From the NCBI GenBank assembly GCA_031278025.1, contig JAITLF010000116.1, positions 1 through 8,131 on the forward strand: 8,131 bases of DNA, read 5' to 3'. A program made the translations under genes and the position numbers. Positions 6,855 through 8,131 of this stretch are shown here, one piece after another. Every line of letters begins with the position of its first letter. The stretch's first letter is position 1. This stretch comes from Treponema sp. (lineage in GTDB: Bacteria > Spirochaetota > Spirochaetia > Treponematales > Breznakiellaceae). The notes under the pieces were generated by a model. It saw only the letters and a program-made list of their open reading frames with translations, searched no databases and had not been told where the DNA came from.

Positions 6855-8131
6855 TTAGTCTGCTGGCTTCATGGTGGGGAAGAGGATCACGTCCCTGATA
6901 GAATAGGCGTTGGTCATGAACATCACGATCCGATCAATGCCTATTCCCATGCCGCCGGTGGGAGGCATCCCTATCTCCAAGCTGGAAATGAAATCTTCGT
7001 CTGTCTGATATGCCTCGTCATCCCCCAGTTCCCGTTCCTTTGCCTGCTGCCTGAATCGCTCCGCCTGAACAATGGGATCGTTCAGTTCCGTATAGGCATT
7101 GGCAATCTCCCGTCCATACACGAAGGCTTCAAACCGTTCCGTCATTGAGGGATCCCCGGGCTTTTCCTTGGTCAGGGGAGAAATATCTGTGGGGTAGTCG
7201 ATGATGAAAACCGGCTGTATGAGGTTTGCTTCCGCGAATTTTTCAAAGGCCGCGTTTAAAATATCCCCCTTGGTACAGTCCGTCGGTTTTTTCTTGAGCA
7301 GGTCCGTAAGACCCCAGGCTGACGCCCATTCCCGCGCCTGTCCATCAGTCGTTACTGCGGTAAAATCCGGCCCGCCGTATTCCTTTATCGCGTCCACCAT
7401 GGTAAGGCGCTTCCAGGGCGCGGCGAATTCCAACTCCGTATCCTGATAGCGGACTTTGGTAGAACCGGTAACTTTTCGGGCGATATGGGCGATAAGGTTT
7501 TCGCAAAGCTCCATCATATCGTTGTAATCCGCATAGGCCTGGTACAGTTCTATCATGGTGAACTCAGGGTTATGCCTGATGTCTATTCCCTCGTTGCGGA
7601 AATTTTTTCCCATGTCATAGACCCGCTCCATGCCGGCCACGATGCAGCGCTTAAGGTACAGTTCCGTGGCGATACGGAGGTAAAGCTGCATGTTCAGGGT
7701 GTTGGACCGGGTGATGAAAGGCCGAGCAGCCGCCCCGGACGCGATGGTCGAAAGTATGGGGGTTTCCACTTCAAGATAATCCCGCTCGTTAAGGTATTCC
7801 CTGATGGCGGTGATAATCCCGGCACGTTGTCTAAAGGTCTCGAAAGACTCAGGATTCATGATGAGGTCCAGGTAGCGCCGCCGGTAACGGATCTCCAGGT
7901 CTTTAAGGCCGTGGTACTTTTCGGGCAGAGGCTCCAGGGCCTTGGCGAGCAGGATAACCTGCGATGCGTACACTGAAATCTCCCCCCGCCGGGTTTTTGC
8001 CACTTTCCCGGTAACGCCAATGATGTCCCCGATGTCGTAGGCTTTTATTTCCCGGTACGCCTCGTCCCCCAGGTTGGTGGCGTTGATGTAAAGCTGAATA
8101 CGCCCGTCCCGATCCCGGAGATCGATGAACG
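6855..8131 (-). CDS. lysS: Lysyl-tRNA synthetase, class II (5' end outside window)
   Basis: This enzyme charges tRNA-Lys with lysine using ATP, in the cytoplasm. The frame is open from the right edge to a TAA at 6857-6855, giving 424 C-terminal residues. The first part ([20 protein letters not shown] onward, visible residues 1-64) is the OB-fold anticodon-binding domain. [13 protein letters not shown] then leads into the class II catalytic core. The three class II motifs are present: motif 1 around [14 protein letters not shown] (111-124), motif 2 NFRNEG with RHNPEFT (176-191), and motif 3 GMGIGIDR (393-400). [15 protein letters not shown] and [14 protein letters not shown] are further LysRS hallmarks, the last including lysine-pocket residues, which separates it from AspRS and AsnRS. 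Roughly 70-100 N-terminal residues should lie beyond 8131. A GTG at 8003 reads as an internal valine, not the start, because the conserved fold continues upstream of it. The C-terminus, [10 protein letters not shown], is at the usual place. No frameshift or missing catalytic residue is seen. It converges on lptD and is a separate transcription unit. Confidence 0.97.
   Translation of the reverse strand, partial: FIDLRDRDGRIQLYINATNLGDEAYREIKAYDIGDIIGVTGKVAKTRRGEISVYASQVILLAKALEPLPEKYHGLKDLEIRYRRRYLDLIMNPESFETFRQRAGIITAIREYLNERDYLEVETPILSTIASGAAARPFITRSNTLNMQLYLRIATELYLKRCIVAGMERVYDMGKNFRNEGIDIRHNPEFTMIELYQAYADYNDMMELCENLIAHIARKVTGSTKVRYQDTELEFAAPWKRLTMVDAIKEYGGPDFTAVTTDGQAREWASAWGLTDLLKKKPTDCTKGDILNAAFEKFAEANLIQPVFIIDYPTDISPLTKEKPGDPSMTERFEAFVYGREIANAYTELNDPIVQAERFRQQAKERELGDDEAYQTDEDFISSLEIGMPPTGGMGIGIDRIVMFMTNAYSIRDVILFPTMKPAD

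Noticed and set aside
6822..7148. Plus-strand frame of 108 codons after lptD
   Set aside because: It is antisense to the conserved C-terminal catalytic part of LysRS (motif 3), so it is a shadow.
1..8131. CRISPR arrays, tRNA or rRNA genes, riboswitches, defence or toxin-antitoxin genes
   Set aside because: Reading through both strands I saw no spaced direct repeats, no tRNA-like cloverleaf and no such gene families. The coding genes account for nearly all of the window.

Overview
The window is most consistent with a spirochaete of the Treponema group. The main evidence is gene order: uvrA is followed directly by a large outer-membrane protein of the OstA/LptD family. From memory, the same pair occurs in Treponema pallidum as TP0514 and TP0515. 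The lptD product also looks treponemal: it has an acidic linker after the signal peptide, a long barrel, and almost no cysteine. The DNA is moderately G+C-rich, so an environmental or gut-associated treponeme is more likely than T. pallidum itself. The species is an inference and I could not run a search.

Layout: (1) Positions 1-291 hold the 3' end of a transposase gene, cut by the left edge. (2) A gap of about 80 nt follows, containing a Shine-Dalgarno-like stretch but no convincing promoter. (3) uvrA fills 373-3324 on the plus strand and is intact. (4) lptD fills 3338-6796 on the plus strand. It starts 13 nt after the uvrA stop, inside a 17-bp tandem duplication that leaves two ATGA stop/start overlaps. 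(5) A 58-nt convergent gap (6797-6854) contains short hairpins. (6) The 3' part of lysS, a class II lysyl-tRNA synthetase gene, lies on the minus strand from 6855 through the right edge, with its 5' end missing. No stretch of more than 300 bases lacks a gene.

How the genes relate: uvrA and lptD are almost certainly co-transcribed and probably translationally linked, although one acts in cytoplasmic nucleotide-excision repair and the other in the outer membrane. lysS is a separate, converging unit. The transposase remnant is mobile-element debris upstream of the operon.

I found no previously undescribed multi-gene system. The points most worth a second look are the duplicated uvrA/lptD junction, a SAP-like helix-loop-helix segment in the exported part of LptD, the single cysteine in LptD, the class II (not class I) LysRS in a treponeme-like genome, and a perfect 11-bp inverted repeat inside lptD.
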